64,000 nucleotides of DNA from Thalassovita aquimarina. Its GTDB lineage: Bacteria; Pseudomonadota; Alphaproteobacteria; Rhodobacterales; Rhodobacteraceae. The notes under the pieces are model-generated. The model searched no databases. It had not been told where the DNA came from and was given only the letters and a program-made list of their open reading frames with translations. Shown in pieces: positions 27,110 through 35,731 of the stretch (the stretch's first letter is position 1; the number at the start of each line of letters is the position of its first letter). The position numbers and the translations under genes are program-made. The stretch spans positions 58,572 through 122,571 of the forward strand of contig NZ_JADMKU010000012.1 of NCBI RefSeq assembly GCF_018219815.1, given 5' to 3'.

Positions 27110-28111
27110 ATGATCCAGACTCCCTATCTTCTGTTCCTGGGCGATGCCCCCGACCAACTGGCCGCGAAAGTGGCGCAGGGCATCAAGGACTGGCGCCCGG
27201 AATTCGCCATCGGCCAGTTCCGCATGGAGGGCTGCAAGGCCGATATGGGCCTGACCGACATGACGCTGGAAGAGGCCAAGGCGGCCGGCGCCAAGACGCT
27301 GGTGATCGGTGTCGCGAACCGGGGCGGCGTGATCAGTCCGGCCTGGAAAAAGGTGCTGGTGACGGCGCTGGAGGAAGGCTTCGACCTCGCCAGCGGGCTG
27401 CACAACCTGCTGCGCGACGAAGCCGACCTTGTCGCGGTGGCCGAAGCGACCGGGCGGGAATTGCACGATGTGCGGGTGCCGGAAGTGGACTACCCGATCG
27501 CCAACGGCGTCAAGCGGACCGGCATGCGGGTGCTGGCCGTCGGCACCGATTGTTCGGTGGGCAAGATGTACACCGCGCTGTGCCTGGAAAAGGAAATGCG
27601 CGCGCGCGGCATGAAGGCCGATTTCCGCGCCACCGGACAGACCGGGATCCTGATCACCGGCGACGGCGTGCCGCTGGATGCGGTGGTGGCTGATTTCATG
27701 GCCGGGTCGATCGAATACATCACCCCCGACAACGACGCCGACCACTGGGACATCATCGAAGGGCAGGGCAGCCTATTCCACGTGTCCTATTCCGGCGTCA
27801 CCATGGCGCTGATCCACGGCGGCCAGCCCGACGCCCTGATCGTTTGCCACGAACCGACCCGCGAACACATGCGCGGGCTGCCGGGCTACAAGCTGCCGAC
27901 GCTCGAGGCGGTGCGCGACATGGCGACCTCGCTGGCGCAGGTCGCCAACCCGGATGCCAAGGTGGTCGGCTACGCGATCAACACCCAGCACATGAGCGAG
28001 GAAGACGCCAAGGCCTATGTTGCGAAGGTCGAGGCCGATCTGGGCCTGCCGGCAACCGACCCGTTCCGGTTTGGCGCGGCCAAGCTGGTGGACGCGCTGG
28101 CGGCGATCTGA
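27110..28111 (+). CDS. dgcN: N-acetyltransferase DgcN (DUF1611 family)
   Basis: A 333-residue DUF1611 protein with a P-loop at GTDCSVGK (145-152) and the family segments CHEPTREHMRG and FRATGQTGI. In marine bacteria DgcN acetylates D-glutamate, and DgcA then racemises N-acetyl-D-Glu to N-acetyl-L-Glu. The next gene here is the DgcA homologue, which supports the call. It is cytoplasmic (no signal). It is first in an apparent three-gene operon with dgcA and an aminotransferase. The P-loop in an acetyltransferase is a known oddity of this family. Confidence 0.85.
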   Translation: MIQTPYLLFLGDAPDQLAAKVAQGIKDWRPEFAIGQFRMEGCKADMGLTDMTLEEAKAAGAKTLVIGVANRGGVISPAWKKVLVTALEEGFDLASGLHNLLRDEADLVAVAEATGRELHDVRVPEVDYPIANGVKRTGMRVLAVGTDCSVGKMYTALCLEKEMRARGMKADFRATGQTGILITGDGVPLDAVVADFMAGSIEYITPDNDADHWDIIEGQGSLFHVSYSGVTMALIHGGQPDALIVCHEPTREHMRGLPGYKLPTLEAVRDMATSLAQVANPDAKVVGYAINTQHMSEEDAKAYVAKVEADLGLPATDPFRFGAAKLVDALAAI

Positions 28112-28192
28112 TTGAAACAGGGGCCGGGGTGCCGTGTTGGCGCTCCGGCCGTTTTGCGAGCATTTGAAGAACGATGAAAAGGGGATGGGCGC

Positions 28193-29158
28193 GTGACGAT
28201 CACCGTTGAAAGAGATGTGTTTCCACTGGCTCAGGTGTTCCGGATCAGCCGGGGCGCACGGACCGAGGCGCAGGTTCTGACGGTGAAGGTGACCCGCGAC
28301 GGCGTGATCGGTTGGGGCGAATGCGTGCCTTACGCGCGCTATGACGAAACGCTCGGCAGCGTGACCGAGGAAATCCTCGGCCTGCCGTCGGATGTCAGCC
28401 GCGCCGCCCTGCAGAAGCTGCTGCCGGCCGGGGCCGCGCGCAACGCGGTCGATTGCGCCCTGTGGGACTGGGAAGCCAAACGCGCGGGCAAGCGGGTCTG
28501 GGAACTGGCCGGATTGCCTGCGCCGGGGCCGGAGATCACCGCCTACACCCTGTCGCTGGACGAACCCGATGCGATGCGGGCGCAGGCCGAGAAGAACGCC
28601 TTCCGGCCGCTGCTGAAGATCAAGCTGGGCACGCCCGACGACATGCCGCGGCTTGAAGCGGTACGGGCCGGGGCGCCCAAGTCCAAGATTATCATCGATG
28701 CCAACGAGGGCTGGAGCGCCGAGGTTTACAAGGACCTGGCGCCGCACCTAGTGCGGCTGGGCGTGGCCCTGGTCGAACAGCCGCTTCCGGCGGCGCAGGA
28801 CGACGCGCTGCTCGGGATGGTGCGTCCGGTGCCGGTCTGTGCCGATGAAAGCTGTCATGACCGCGCGTCGCTGCCCGGGCTGAAGGGCAAATACGACGTG
28901 GTCAACATCAAGCTGGACAAGACCGGCGGTCTGACCGAGGCCTTGATGCTGCGCGACGAGGCGCTGGCGGAGGGCTACAAGGTCATGGTCGGCTGCATGG
29001 TCGGCAGTTCGCTGGCGATGGCGCCCGCGGTGCTGGTGGCACAAGGCGCGATGGTGACGGACCTTGACGGGCCGCTTCTTCTGGCCGAAGACCGCGACAA
29101 CGCATTGCAATACGATGCCGACGGCGTGCACCCGCCCGTCGCGGCCTTGTGGGGATAG
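28193..29158 (+). CDS. dgcA: N-acetyl-D-Glu racemase DgcA (enolase superfamily)
   Basis: A 321-residue member of the dipeptide-epimerase branch of the enolase superfamily. The catalytic KxK (K142, K144), metal ligands D169, E195 and D218, and K240 on the opposite face are all visible, so it should be an active epimerase/racemase. The GTG start at 28193 follows AGGGGATG. Pairing with dgcN favours N-acetyl-D-glutamate as substrate; L-Ala-D/L-Glu epimerase is the main alternative. Confidence 0.85.
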   Translation: MTITVERDVFPLAQVFRISRGARTEAQVLTVKVTRDGVIGWGECVPYARYDETLGSVTEEILGLPSDVSRAALQKLLPAGAARNAVDCALWDWEAKRAGKRVWELAGLPAPGPEITAYTLSLDEPDAMRAQAEKNAFRPLLKIKLGTPDDMPRLEAVRAGAPKSKIIIDANEGWSAEVYKDLAPHLVRLGVALVEQPLPAAQDDALLGMVRPVPVCADESCHDRASLPGLKGKYDVVNIKLDKTGGLTEALMLRDEALAEGYKVMVGCMVGSSLAMAPAVLVAQGAMVTDLDGPLLLAEDRDNALQYDADGVHPPVAALWG

Positions 29159-29171
29159 AAGGAGACCGCCC

Positions 29172-30035
29172 ATGACCCGTACCGTTTACGTTAACGGTGA
29201 GTACCTGCCCGAAACCGAAGCTACGGTTTCGATCTTCGACCGGTCCTTCCTGATGGCCGACGGCGTTTACGAAGTGACCAGCGTGCTGGAGGGCAAGCTG
29301 ATCGACTTCGACGGCCACCTGGCGCGGCTGGAACGGTCGCTGAACGAACTGGAAATGGAAAAGCCCGAAGCCTTCGACGACCTGCTGGATATCCACCGCA
29401 AGCTGGTGGAACTGAACGGGATCGACGAGGGCATGATCTACCTGCAGGTGTCGCGCGGATCGGCCGGCGACCGCGATTTCGTCTTCCCCGACCCGGAAGT
29501 GGTGAAGCCGACGCTGGTCCTGTTCACCCAGTCAAAGCCCGGCCTGGCCGATAATCCGGTAGCGAAAAAGGGCATCAAGGTCATCTCGATCGAGGATATC
29601 CGCTGGGGCCGCCGCGACATCAAGACGGTGCAGCTGCTGTACCCCTCGATGGGCAAGATGGCGGCCAAGAAGGAAGGCTGCGACGATGCCTGGCTGGTCG
29701 AGGACGGCCATGTGACCGAAGGCACGTCGAACAACGCCTATATCGTCAAGGACGGCAAGATCATCACCCGCAACCTGTCCAGCGACATCCTGCACGGGAT
29801 CACCCGCGCGGCGGTGCTGCGATTCGCCCGTGAAGCACAGATGGAAGTCGAGGAACGCCCCTTCACCATAGCGGAAGCACAGGATGCGGATGAGGCCTTT
29901 GTCACTTCGGCCTCGACCTTCGTGATGCCGGTGGTGGAAATCGACGGCGCCAAGGTCGGCGCGGGCGAACCCGGCCCGGTTGCCACGCGTCTGCGCGAAA
30001 TCTATCTCGACGAAAGCATCAAGTCGGGGATCTGA
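29172..30035 (+). CDS. D-amino-acid aminotransferase (class IV PLP enzyme)
   Basis: A 287-residue fold-type IV transaminase. The PLP lysine is K151 (RRDIKTVQLL), with the conserved E in TEGTSNN and the GVYEV segment near residue 31 typical of D-amino-acid transaminases rather than branched-chain enzymes. The ATG at 29172 has AGGAG upstream; a longer frame overlapping dgcA was rejected. Directly after dgcA, it could feed D-amino acids into D-Glu (for DgcN/DgcA) by transamination of 2-oxoglutarate, which is an inference. Confidence 0.87.
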   Translation: MTRTVYVNGEYLPETEATVSIFDRSFLMADGVYEVTSVLEGKLIDFDGHLARLERSLNELEMEKPEAFDDLLDIHRKLVELNGIDEGMIYLQVSRGSAGDRDFVFPDPEVVKPTLVLFTQSKPGLADNPVAKKGIKVISIEDIRWGRRDIKTVQLLYPSMGKMAAKKEGCDDAWLVEDGHVTEGTSNNAYIVKDGKIITRNLSSDILHGITRAAVLRFAREAQMEVEERPFTIAEAQDADEAFVTSASTFVMPVVEIDGAKVGAGEPGPVATRLREIYLDESIKSGI

Positions 30036-30040
30036 TCGCC

Positions 30041-30436
30041 TCAGGGCGTATAGGTGTACTGCAAGCAGCCCGTGGCGCGGTCGATATCCGCGCCACGGGT
30101 TTCGATTATCCAGTCGGGGTCTTCGAACCCGGCGCAAAGCCGGTAGGCCGTGTCCGAGACGCGTTCGTAGCGATAGGGCGTGTCGGTATAGGGATCGGTT
30201 AGCCGCAGGTCGCGCTGGCATGTATCCACCGGGGCCAGAGAGGCGGGCAGGGTTTTGCCCTGGGTGTCGGCAACGCAGCGGACGTAGCTGCTGAGGACGA
30301 GCAGATCAGACATCCGCGTATCGTCGCGTTTTTCTATCCGCCCCTTGCCGGGGCCGCCCACCGTCAGCAGGCCAAATACCACCAGCCCCGCAACAAGCGC
30401 GGCCAGCGCGGTCTGTGCCAGCCTGTCAGCTTGCAT
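30041..30436 (-). CDS. Hypothetical membrane-anchored protein
   Basis: A 131-residue protein with one N-terminal membrane helix (about residues 9-27) and a polar extracytoplasmic domain. Four cysteines (in YVRCVAD, DTCQRD, RLCAGF and TGCLQY) could form two disulfides. It overlaps the end of the DUF5671 gene by 11 bases and ends five bases from the convergent aminotransferase gene. I do not recognise the family. The overlap suggests it works with the DUF5671 protein. Confidence 0.75.
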   Translation of the reverse strand: MQADRLAQTALAALVAGLVVFGLLTVGGPGKGRIEKRDDTRMSDLLVLSSYVRCVADTQGKTLPASLAPVDTCQRDLRLTDPYTDTPYRYERVSDTAYRLCAGFEDPDWIIETRGADIDRATGCLQYTYTP

Positions 30437-31061
30437 TCTCGGCCTCCCTCGTTTCGCCGCTGAAATACAGGAAGATCAGCCCGGCGGTCAGCGCCACAAG
30501 AACCGCCTTGGCAAAGAACCGCGCGGTGAGGTCGCCGCTGAGCAGCGCATAGATCACCGCGATCAGGTCGCCCAGCAGGGTCAGAGCGGCCAGGAAAAGG
30601 GCGATGTAGCCGAACCATTTGCGTACCGCCGAGCGGCGCTTGCCGGGATCGGCATGGGCGGCGCGTTGAGCGCGGGTGTTCATCACCAGGAACAGCGGGA
30701 AAAATACCACCAGCACGGAAATCGACCAGCGTACCGTGCCGACATTGTAGCGCGAGTAGCTGTCCGCGATGTCGGGCAGCCAGAGTTCGATCAGTTCGAA
30801 GCCGAGCGTGGTGATGTTCCACGCGGTCATCGCAAGGGCCAGGAACATCAGCCCGTAAAGGAACGCTTCGCGAGCCGACACATAGGGGCGCGGGCGCGGC
30901 ACCGGCGGAATGAAACCGGTATCGGCCCATGCGTTCAACGCCTCGGTCACTTCGTTTTGCGCCCAGCCGGCCTGTTGCAGGGCAGCGGCGATTTCCGCGC
31001 GCGATCGCCCTTCCTTCAGGGCTTCGGCGACGAACTGGGCGAGTTGATCTGCCGGACGCAT
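30426..31061 (-). CDS. DUF5671 domain-containing membrane protein
   Basis: A 211-residue protein. A soluble N-terminal three-helix region (RPADQLAQFVAEALKEG...AGWAQNEVTEAL) resembles a UBA/helical module. It is followed by about four membrane helices, the first being the DUF5671 segment (AREAFLYGLMFLALAMTAWN). The ATG at 31061 has GGGAGG upstream and is preferred over a longer frame from 31118. Function unknown. Coupled with the downstream hypothetical gene. Confidence 0.78.
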   Translation of the reverse strand: MRPADQLAQFVAEALKEGRSRAEIAAALQQAGWAQNEVTEALNAWADTGFIPPVPRPRPYVSAREAFLYGLMFLALAMTAWNITTLGFELIELWLPDIADSYSRYNVGTVRWSISVLVVFFPLFLVMNTRAQRAAHADPGKRRSAVRKWFGYIALFLAALTLLGDLIAVIYALLSGDLTARFFAKAVLVALTAGLIFLYFSGETREAENAS

Positions 31062-31138
31062 TGGCAACCTCCCTATTGTTGCATTGGCGAGCATGGCATC
31101 TCGGGAGCCATGACGCACGTGATTTCGTCAAGGACTGG

Positions 31139-32122
31139 TCACGGCACCAGCACCGCCGCCCCCTGCAGCCGCCCGGCGCGCAGGTCGTCCAGCGCCTCGT
31201 TAGCCCGTTCCAGCGGGTAGGGGATGGTTTCGGTCTTGACCCCGGCCTGCTGTGCCAGCGGGAAGAACGCTTCGCCATCGGCGCGGGTCAGGTTGGCGAC
31301 CGATCGGATTTCGCGTTCGCCCCACAGATCGGCATAGGGGAAGCCCGGAATGTCGCTCATGTGGATGCCGCCGCAGACCACTCTGCCGCCCTTGCGCACT
31401 GCCTTCAGCGCCAGCGGGACCAGTGCGCCGACGGGGGCAAACAGGATCGTAGCGTCCAGTTCTATCGGTGACGGCTGGGATGATCCGCCGGCCCATCTTG
31501 CGCCCAGCCTGCGGGCGAAATCCTGTGCCTGCGCGTCGCCGTCGCTGGTGAAGGCAAAGACCTCGATCCCCTGCCAGACCGCGATCTGGCACAGGATATG
31601 CGCCGCAGCGCCAAATCCGTAGAGACCGAGCCGATCGACCTCGCCCGCTTGTGCGAAACTGCGATAGCCGATCAGCCCGGCGCACAGCAGCGGCGCCAGC
31701 GCGACCGGATCGGCGTCATCGGGCAGGGCAAAGACGAAATCGGTATGGGCCAGGCAGTATTCGGCATAGCCACCATTGATCGTGTAGCCGGTGAACAGCG
31801 GGTCGTCGCAGAGGTTTTCCCGGCCGTGGTCGCAGTAGTAGCAATGGCCGCAGGCATGGCCCAGCCAGGGCACGCCGACCCTCTGTCCAAGGGCAAGGCC
31901 GGAAACACCCGGACCAAGCGCATCGACGCGGCCGACGATTTCGTGCCCGGGGACGAGCGGCAGTTTGGGATGGTCCAGTTCGCCGTCGACGATGTGCAGG
32001 TCGGTCCGGCAGACGCCGCAGGCTTCGACCCTGATCCGCACTTGCCCGTCGGCGGAGTGCGGCAAGTCCATTTCGCTCAGCCGCAGCCGCTGTCCCGGTT
32101 TTTCGAATACCATTGCGCGCAT
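31139..32122 (-). CDS. Zinc-dependent alcohol dehydrogenase family protein
   Basis: A 327-residue MDR-family enzyme. It has catalytic zinc residues in CGVCRTD and GHEIVG, the structural zinc loop CGHCYYCDHGRENLC (four Cys), and a Rossmann section starting GLYGFGAAAH. The loop sequence is slightly unusual (GFGAAAH instead of GxGxxG), as in the AdhA-like subgroup. It probably oxidises or reduces small alcohols and aldehydes with NAD(H). A perfect FnrL box lies about 64 bases upstream of its ATG, suggesting a fermentative or low-oxygen role. Confidence 0.88.
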   Translation of the reverse strand: MRAMVFEKPGQRLRLSEMDLPHSADGQVRIRVEACGVCRTDLHIVDGELDHPKLPLVPGHEIVGRVDALGPGVSGLALGQRVGVPWLGHACGHCYYCDHGRENLCDDPLFTGYTINGGYAEYCLAHTDFVFALPDDADPVALAPLLCAGLIGYRSFAQAGEVDRLGLYGFGAAAHILCQIAVWQGIEVFAFTSDGDAQAQDFARRLGARWAGGSSQPSPIELDATILFAPVGALVPLALKAVRKGGRVVCGGIHMSDIPGFPYADLWGEREIRSVANLTRADGEAFFPLAQQAGVKTETIPYPLERANEALDDLRAGRLQGAAVLVP

Positions 32123-32179
32123 GTCATGGCCTTTATCCTGTGAATGGGGCCAGCCTGCCAGCAGCGCGGGGCGCGCGCG

Positions 32180-32193
32180 TTGATCCCGGTCAA
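32180..32193 (-). promoter_or_regulatory. FnrL box upstream of the alcohol dehydrogenase
   Basis: TTGAT-CCCG-GTCAA matches the FnrL consensus at all fixed positions and is centred about 64 bases from the alcohol dehydrogenase ATG. A clear -10 element is not visible at the expected distance. Confidence 0.6.
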
Positions 32194-32201
32194 ACCGGGG
32201 A

Positions 32202-32996
32202 TCAGCCGAAGCGGAAGCTCGATGCGGTCACGCCGCCGCGAATGCCGGTCTGGTGATAGGTCCGGGTGGCGGGATCGTTTTCGGCGGCGCCGAGGGCGGC
32301 GAAAAGCGGCACCAGGTGATCTTCCTTTTCGTGGCAGGTGCGGGCCTGCGGTGCCTTTTCCCATTCCAGCAAAGCGGCGGTGCGGTCCGCCGGGGGCAGG
32401 GCCAGCGTTTCGGTCAGCCAGCCGTCGAACACGGTCGAAGGTTCCCTGGCTGCCGGGCCGAACATGCGCAGGTTATGGAAGCTCAGCCCCGATCCGACGA
32501 TCAGCACGCCGCGATCACGCAGTGGCGCCAGCGCGCGACCCAGTGCGAAATGCTCCTCGGGGTCGTAATTGTGCCGCATCGAAACCTGGAACAGTGGCAC
32601 ATCGGCCCGAGGATACATCACGGCCATCGGAACGAAGGTGCCGTGGTCGTAACCGTATTCATCATCCAGCCGCGTCGGCAGGCCGGCGGCATGGATCATA
32701 TGCGCCACGCCCTCGGCCAGTTCCGGCGCGCCGGGGGCGGGGTACTGGATTTCATAGGTTTCGGGCGGGAAGTTGTAATAATCATAGACCATCGGCGGCC
32801 GGGCCGAATGCATGACGGCGAATTCATCGCTTTCCCAATGGCCCGAGATCATCAGCACGGCCTTCGGCGTCTGACCGATTTCGCCGGGCATGGCGCGGAA
32901 CGAGGCCGCCAATGGTTCCAAATCCGCCGCCATCTGCGGAATCCACGGCCACGGACCGCCCCCGTGGGAAATGAAATAGGTGGGAAGAGTGGTCAT
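32202..32996 (-). CDS. LigB-type extradiol dioxygenase (DODA/YgiD-like)
   Basis: A 264-residue class III extradiol dioxygenase. Metal-site histidines are seen in FISHGGGPW, ISGHWESD and YDHGTFVPM, with a final IRGGVTASSFRFG typical of the YgiD/4,5-DOPA dioxygenase family. It cleaves catechol-type rings; E. coli YgiD makes betalamic-acid-type products, but the natural substrate is unclear. It precedes the alcohol dehydrogenase on the same strand by about 80 bases, with the FnrL box between. Confidence 0.85.
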   Translation of the reverse strand: MTTLPTYFISHGGGPWPWIPQMAADLEPLAASFRAMPGEIGQTPKAVLMISGHWESDEFAVMHSARPPMVYDYYNFPPETYEIQYPAPGAPELAEGVAHMIHAAGLPTRLDDEYGYDHGTFVPMAVMYPRADVPLFQVSMRHNYDPEEHFALGRALAPLRDRGVLIVGSGLSFHNLRMFGPAAREPSTVFDGWLTETLALPPADRTAALLEWEKAPQARTCHEKEDHLVPLFAALGAAENDPATRTYHQTGIRGGVTASSFRFG

Positions 32997-33121
32997 TTTG
33001 GGCCTTTGCCGAGGAAATCATATCAACTGAGACGAATGTATTCGCCAGCTGGGCAGGTGGACAGCCCCATGGGTGAACAGGACTTGTGCGGCAATATGCA
33101 CCCGGACTGGTGCATTTTTGA

Positions 33122-33931
33122 TCAGTTCCCGGTGAATTTCGCTTCTCTCCCTTCGAGAAAGGATGCCACGCCCTCGGCGTGGTCTTCGGAAGATTGCATC
33201 AGGGCAAACTGATCCATGTCCATCGCACTGACGGCGCCGTTGAGCGGTTTCGTGGCGGTTTCGATGCCCTGCTTGATCATCCGTACTGCGACGGGCGGCA
33301 TTGCCGCGATCTGTTCGGCAACCGACAGGGCCGTTTCCACGACCTTTCCGTCCTCGGCGACGTAATCCGCCCAGCCCCAGTCCGCCGCCTCGCCCGCGCC
33401 GATCTGTTCCGCCACGATGGCAAGCCGTTTGGCACGGGCGGGGCCGATCAGACCCGCGATGCGGGGCAGCGATCCCCAGCCCATGTTCAGACCACGTTCG
33501 ATCTCGGGGATGTAGAATTGCGAAGACCGGCCGCAGACCCGCAGATCCAGCGATGCCGCCAAAGCCACGCCGCCACCGACGCACCAGCCTTCGATGGCGC
33601 AGATGGTCATCGGTTCCAGGTCTTCCCAGGCGCTGCACATGCGCGGGCCAAGCTGCAGCAACTGACGGCGTTCGTTCAGCGGCAGGTCCCGCGCGCCCTG
33701 AAATTCGGGGTCCTTCAGATCCATGCCGAGGCAGAACCGGTCGGCCCGGCCGGTCAGGATGATGGCGCTGGTGTCCGCGTCGCCTTCGAAACTGCGCGCC
33801 GCGGCGGTGAGTTGACGCATCAGTTCCTGCGACAGAGCGTTCGCCTTGGCGCCGGTGTCAAAGCGGACGATGGCGATGCGTCGCCCGTGCTGTGTTTCTG
33901 CGCGTTCGATACTGACCATCTGTTCCGTCAT
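33122..33931 (-). CDS. Enoyl-CoA hydratase/isomerase family protein
   Basis: A 269-residue crotonase-fold protein. The oxyanion-hole segment EGWCVGGGVALAASLDLRV and the CoA-binding ADRFCLGMDLKD are present, and a catalytic-type Glu is seen in the IPEIERGLNMGWG stretch. Substrate specificity cannot be told. It is monocistronic; the ATG at 33931 is followed by a typical family N-terminus. Confidence 0.85.
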   Translation of the reverse strand: MTEQMVSIERAETQHGRRIAIVRFDTGAKANALSQELMRQLTAAARSFEGDADTSAIILTGRADRFCLGMDLKDPEFQGARDLPLNERRQLLQLGPRMCSAWEDLEPMTICAIEGWCVGGGVALAASLDLRVCGRSSQFYIPEIERGLNMGWGSLPRIAGLIGPARAKRLAIVAEQIGAGEAADWGWADYVAEDGKVVETALSVAEQIAAMPPVAVRMIKQGIETATKPLNGAVSAMDMDQFALMQSSEDHAEGVASFLEGREAKFTGN

Positions 33932-34078
33932 CTGTCGCTCCCTGATTTATGCGGCCTAGTTACATGAAAAGGCCCGGCTGGGACGCCGGTGGCAACAGGA
34001 AATGTGGTCGGGGCGGTGCAGATGCAGTACCCGTCAGGGCAGTCCGGCCGATTTAAATGAGACTGTATCGAATTGCGG

Positions 34079-34223
34079 TCAGCTTGCGACCATCATGACA
34101 TCGTCGCCATCATCCAGGTCGATGGCATTATTTCCACTTCCGAGCAAGACAGTGTCGTCGCCAAGGATCGAGTGTCATTGGCGAATTCATCGGTGTGGAG
34201 CGTGTTATCTCCTTCTGTACCGA
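34079..34223 (-). pseudogene. Frameshifted 3' continuation of the RTX gene
   Basis: Past the stop at 34224, RTX-like coding sequence continues in other frames. One frame reads IGNAGHTVIGTEGDNTL (bases about 34244 down to 34190). A second then reads LGDDTVLLGSGNNAIDLDDG and ends in a TGA at 34079-34081. Two small indels would join these to the main reading frame, extending the protein by roughly 50 residues. This looks like recent decay of the gene's 3' end or sequencing errors. Confidence 0.55.
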
Positions 34224-35231
34224 TTACGGTGTGGCCTGCGTTTCCGATTCATACATGACGTTGTCCGACGACAAATCGGATACCGAAACGTTTTCCAGCG
34301 TGGCCAGAACCGTGTCGCCGGCCATCACCTGCGCGTGATCTCCGTTGGCGCTGAAGCTGAGTGTAACCGAGGTATCGTAGTCGCCGGCAACGAGAAGGAT
34401 TTCGCTGACGGGGTCGAAATCGGTGATGGTGACCGCGGCATTTCCTACCGACTGATACACGATGAAGCGGTCAGTATCGAGACCGCCGCTCATCACGTCA
34501 CCATCGTCACCAATCAGGGTGTCATCGTTGTGCCCGCCCAGCAATGTGTCGGGTGTACCTTCAGTTTCATACAGGTCCAGCCCGACGATCGTGTCCGATC
34601 CCTGCTGACCGTTGATCAGATTGGAGCCAAGAAAATCGCTGATCTCGTCATCGTGAGCCCCACCCGAGATCGTGTCGTTTCCTGCATCTGAATCCTCTAT
34701 TTCGGCCTGCATCTGCGCAAGATAGGTCGCCGAATTTTCAGGATCTTCGAGAAGAACCATTTCATAGTCTTCGATGTCGGCGCCGTTGCTGTCCAAACCT
34801 GCGCCAAGATTGATCACATCGTTACCTTCGCCACCGCGTATCCAATCGCTTCCGTCACCGTCGCCGCCACCGAGAAAGTCATCTCCGGCACCGCCGTGAA
34901 TGGTGTCTTCTCCCAAGCCGCCATCGATACTGTCCTGCCCGGCACCGCCCAAAATGAAATCATTTCCATCGCCGGTCAGAGCGTAATCATCACCGTCTCC
35001 CAAATCGACAATGTCAAACGTGGAAGTCCCCGTCAGATCGTCATGCAGGCCTTCGTTGTCTTCAAAGGTCGCGATATTGTCATCCTCAGGCACCACCATT
35101 GTGGTTTCTCGTACATCGGTGCGTTCGTCCTCGGCGTTGTCGAGGTCCGAACCATCATCCAACATTCCAAACGCCAAAGTCGATCCGACTATCAAAGGTA
35201 ATAGGATTGGAATATAAAGTATAAAATACAC
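34224..35231 (-). CDS. RTX/hemolysin-type calcium-binding repeat protein
   Basis: A protein of about 335 residues with an N-terminal hydrophobic segment (YFILYIPILLPLIVGS), then glycine/aspartate nonapeptide repeats (GGxGxDxIx type, roughly residues 77-143, more degenerate ones later). These bind Ca2+ in a parallel beta-roll. The GTG at 35231 is my preferred start because it puts the hydrophobic anchor at the N-terminus; the frame is open to 35351. The C-terminus appears cut short by frameshifts (34079-34223). GC content is visibly lower than in neighbours, especially upstream, suggesting transfer. Surface or secreted location inferred. Confidence 0.75.
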   Translation of the reverse strand: MYFILYIPILLPLIVGSTLAFGMLDDGSDLDNAEDERTDVRETTMVVPEDDNIATFEDNEGLHDDLTGTSTFDIVDLGDGDDYALTGDGNDFILGGAGQDSIDGGLGEDTIHGGAGDDFLGGGDGDGSDWIRGGEGNDVINLGAGLDSNGADIEDYEMVLLEDPENSATYLAQMQAEIEDSDAGNDTISGGAHDDEISDFLGSNLINGQQGSDTIVGLDLYETEGTPDTLLGGHNDDTLIGDDGDVMSGGLDTDRFIVYQSVGNAAVTITDFDPVSEILLVAGDYDTSVTLSFSANGDHAQVMAGDTVLATLENVSVSDLSSDNVMYESETQATP

Positions 35232-35369
35232 CCTTAAGTTTAACTTCTGAAAGCATCCCGACTGATATGAGTCAAGAGAAATTGCTTTCTTGGTAAGCGG
35301 AGTTAAACAACCCAAGGGTGTATCGGCGCATTGTTGCTGTGAAGGTGCCAATGGTGCGGCGCAGCGATC

Positions 35370-35684
35370 CTAGCCCTTGTCGCCCACGTTCTCGGCGAAG
35401 GCTTTCTTGAACTCTTCCTGTTTCTCGGGGCTGGCCGCGGTCTGGTTCTGCGCTTTCCAGTCGTCGTAAGGCATGCCGTAGAAAATTTCGCGCGCCTCGT
35501 TCTTGGTCATCTCGATGCCGCGTTCGTTGGCGGCTTCCTGGTACCAGCGGCTGAGGCAGTTGCGGCAGAATCCGGCGAGGTTCATCAGGTCGATGTTCTG
35601 CACGTCGGTGCGCTTTTCCATCAGATGTTCGCGCAGGGTGCGGAAAGCTGCGGCTTCGAGTTCGATGCGGGTCTGGTCGTCCAT
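35370..35684 (-). CDS. DUF1244 domain-containing protein
   Basis: A 104-residue soluble protein of the DUF1244 family, recognised by the ELEAAAFRTLREHL, DLMNLAGFCRNCLSRWY and EAREIFYGMPYDDWK blocks. The FCRNC cysteines are a conserved feature. Function is unknown. The ATG at 35684 has TAGGAGG upstream. It lies 47 bases after the N-formylglutamate amidohydrolase gene on the same strand. Confidence 0.9.
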   Translation of the reverse strand: MDDQTRIELEAAAFRTLREHLMEKRTDVQNIDLMNLAGFCRNCLSRWYQEAANERGIEMTKNEAREIFYGMPYDDWKAQNQTAASPEKQEEFKKAFAENVGDKG

Positions 35685-35731
35685 TCTGTATCCTCCTACC
35701 GGCGCTTCGGGAAGCGCCGTGATTGCGGGCG

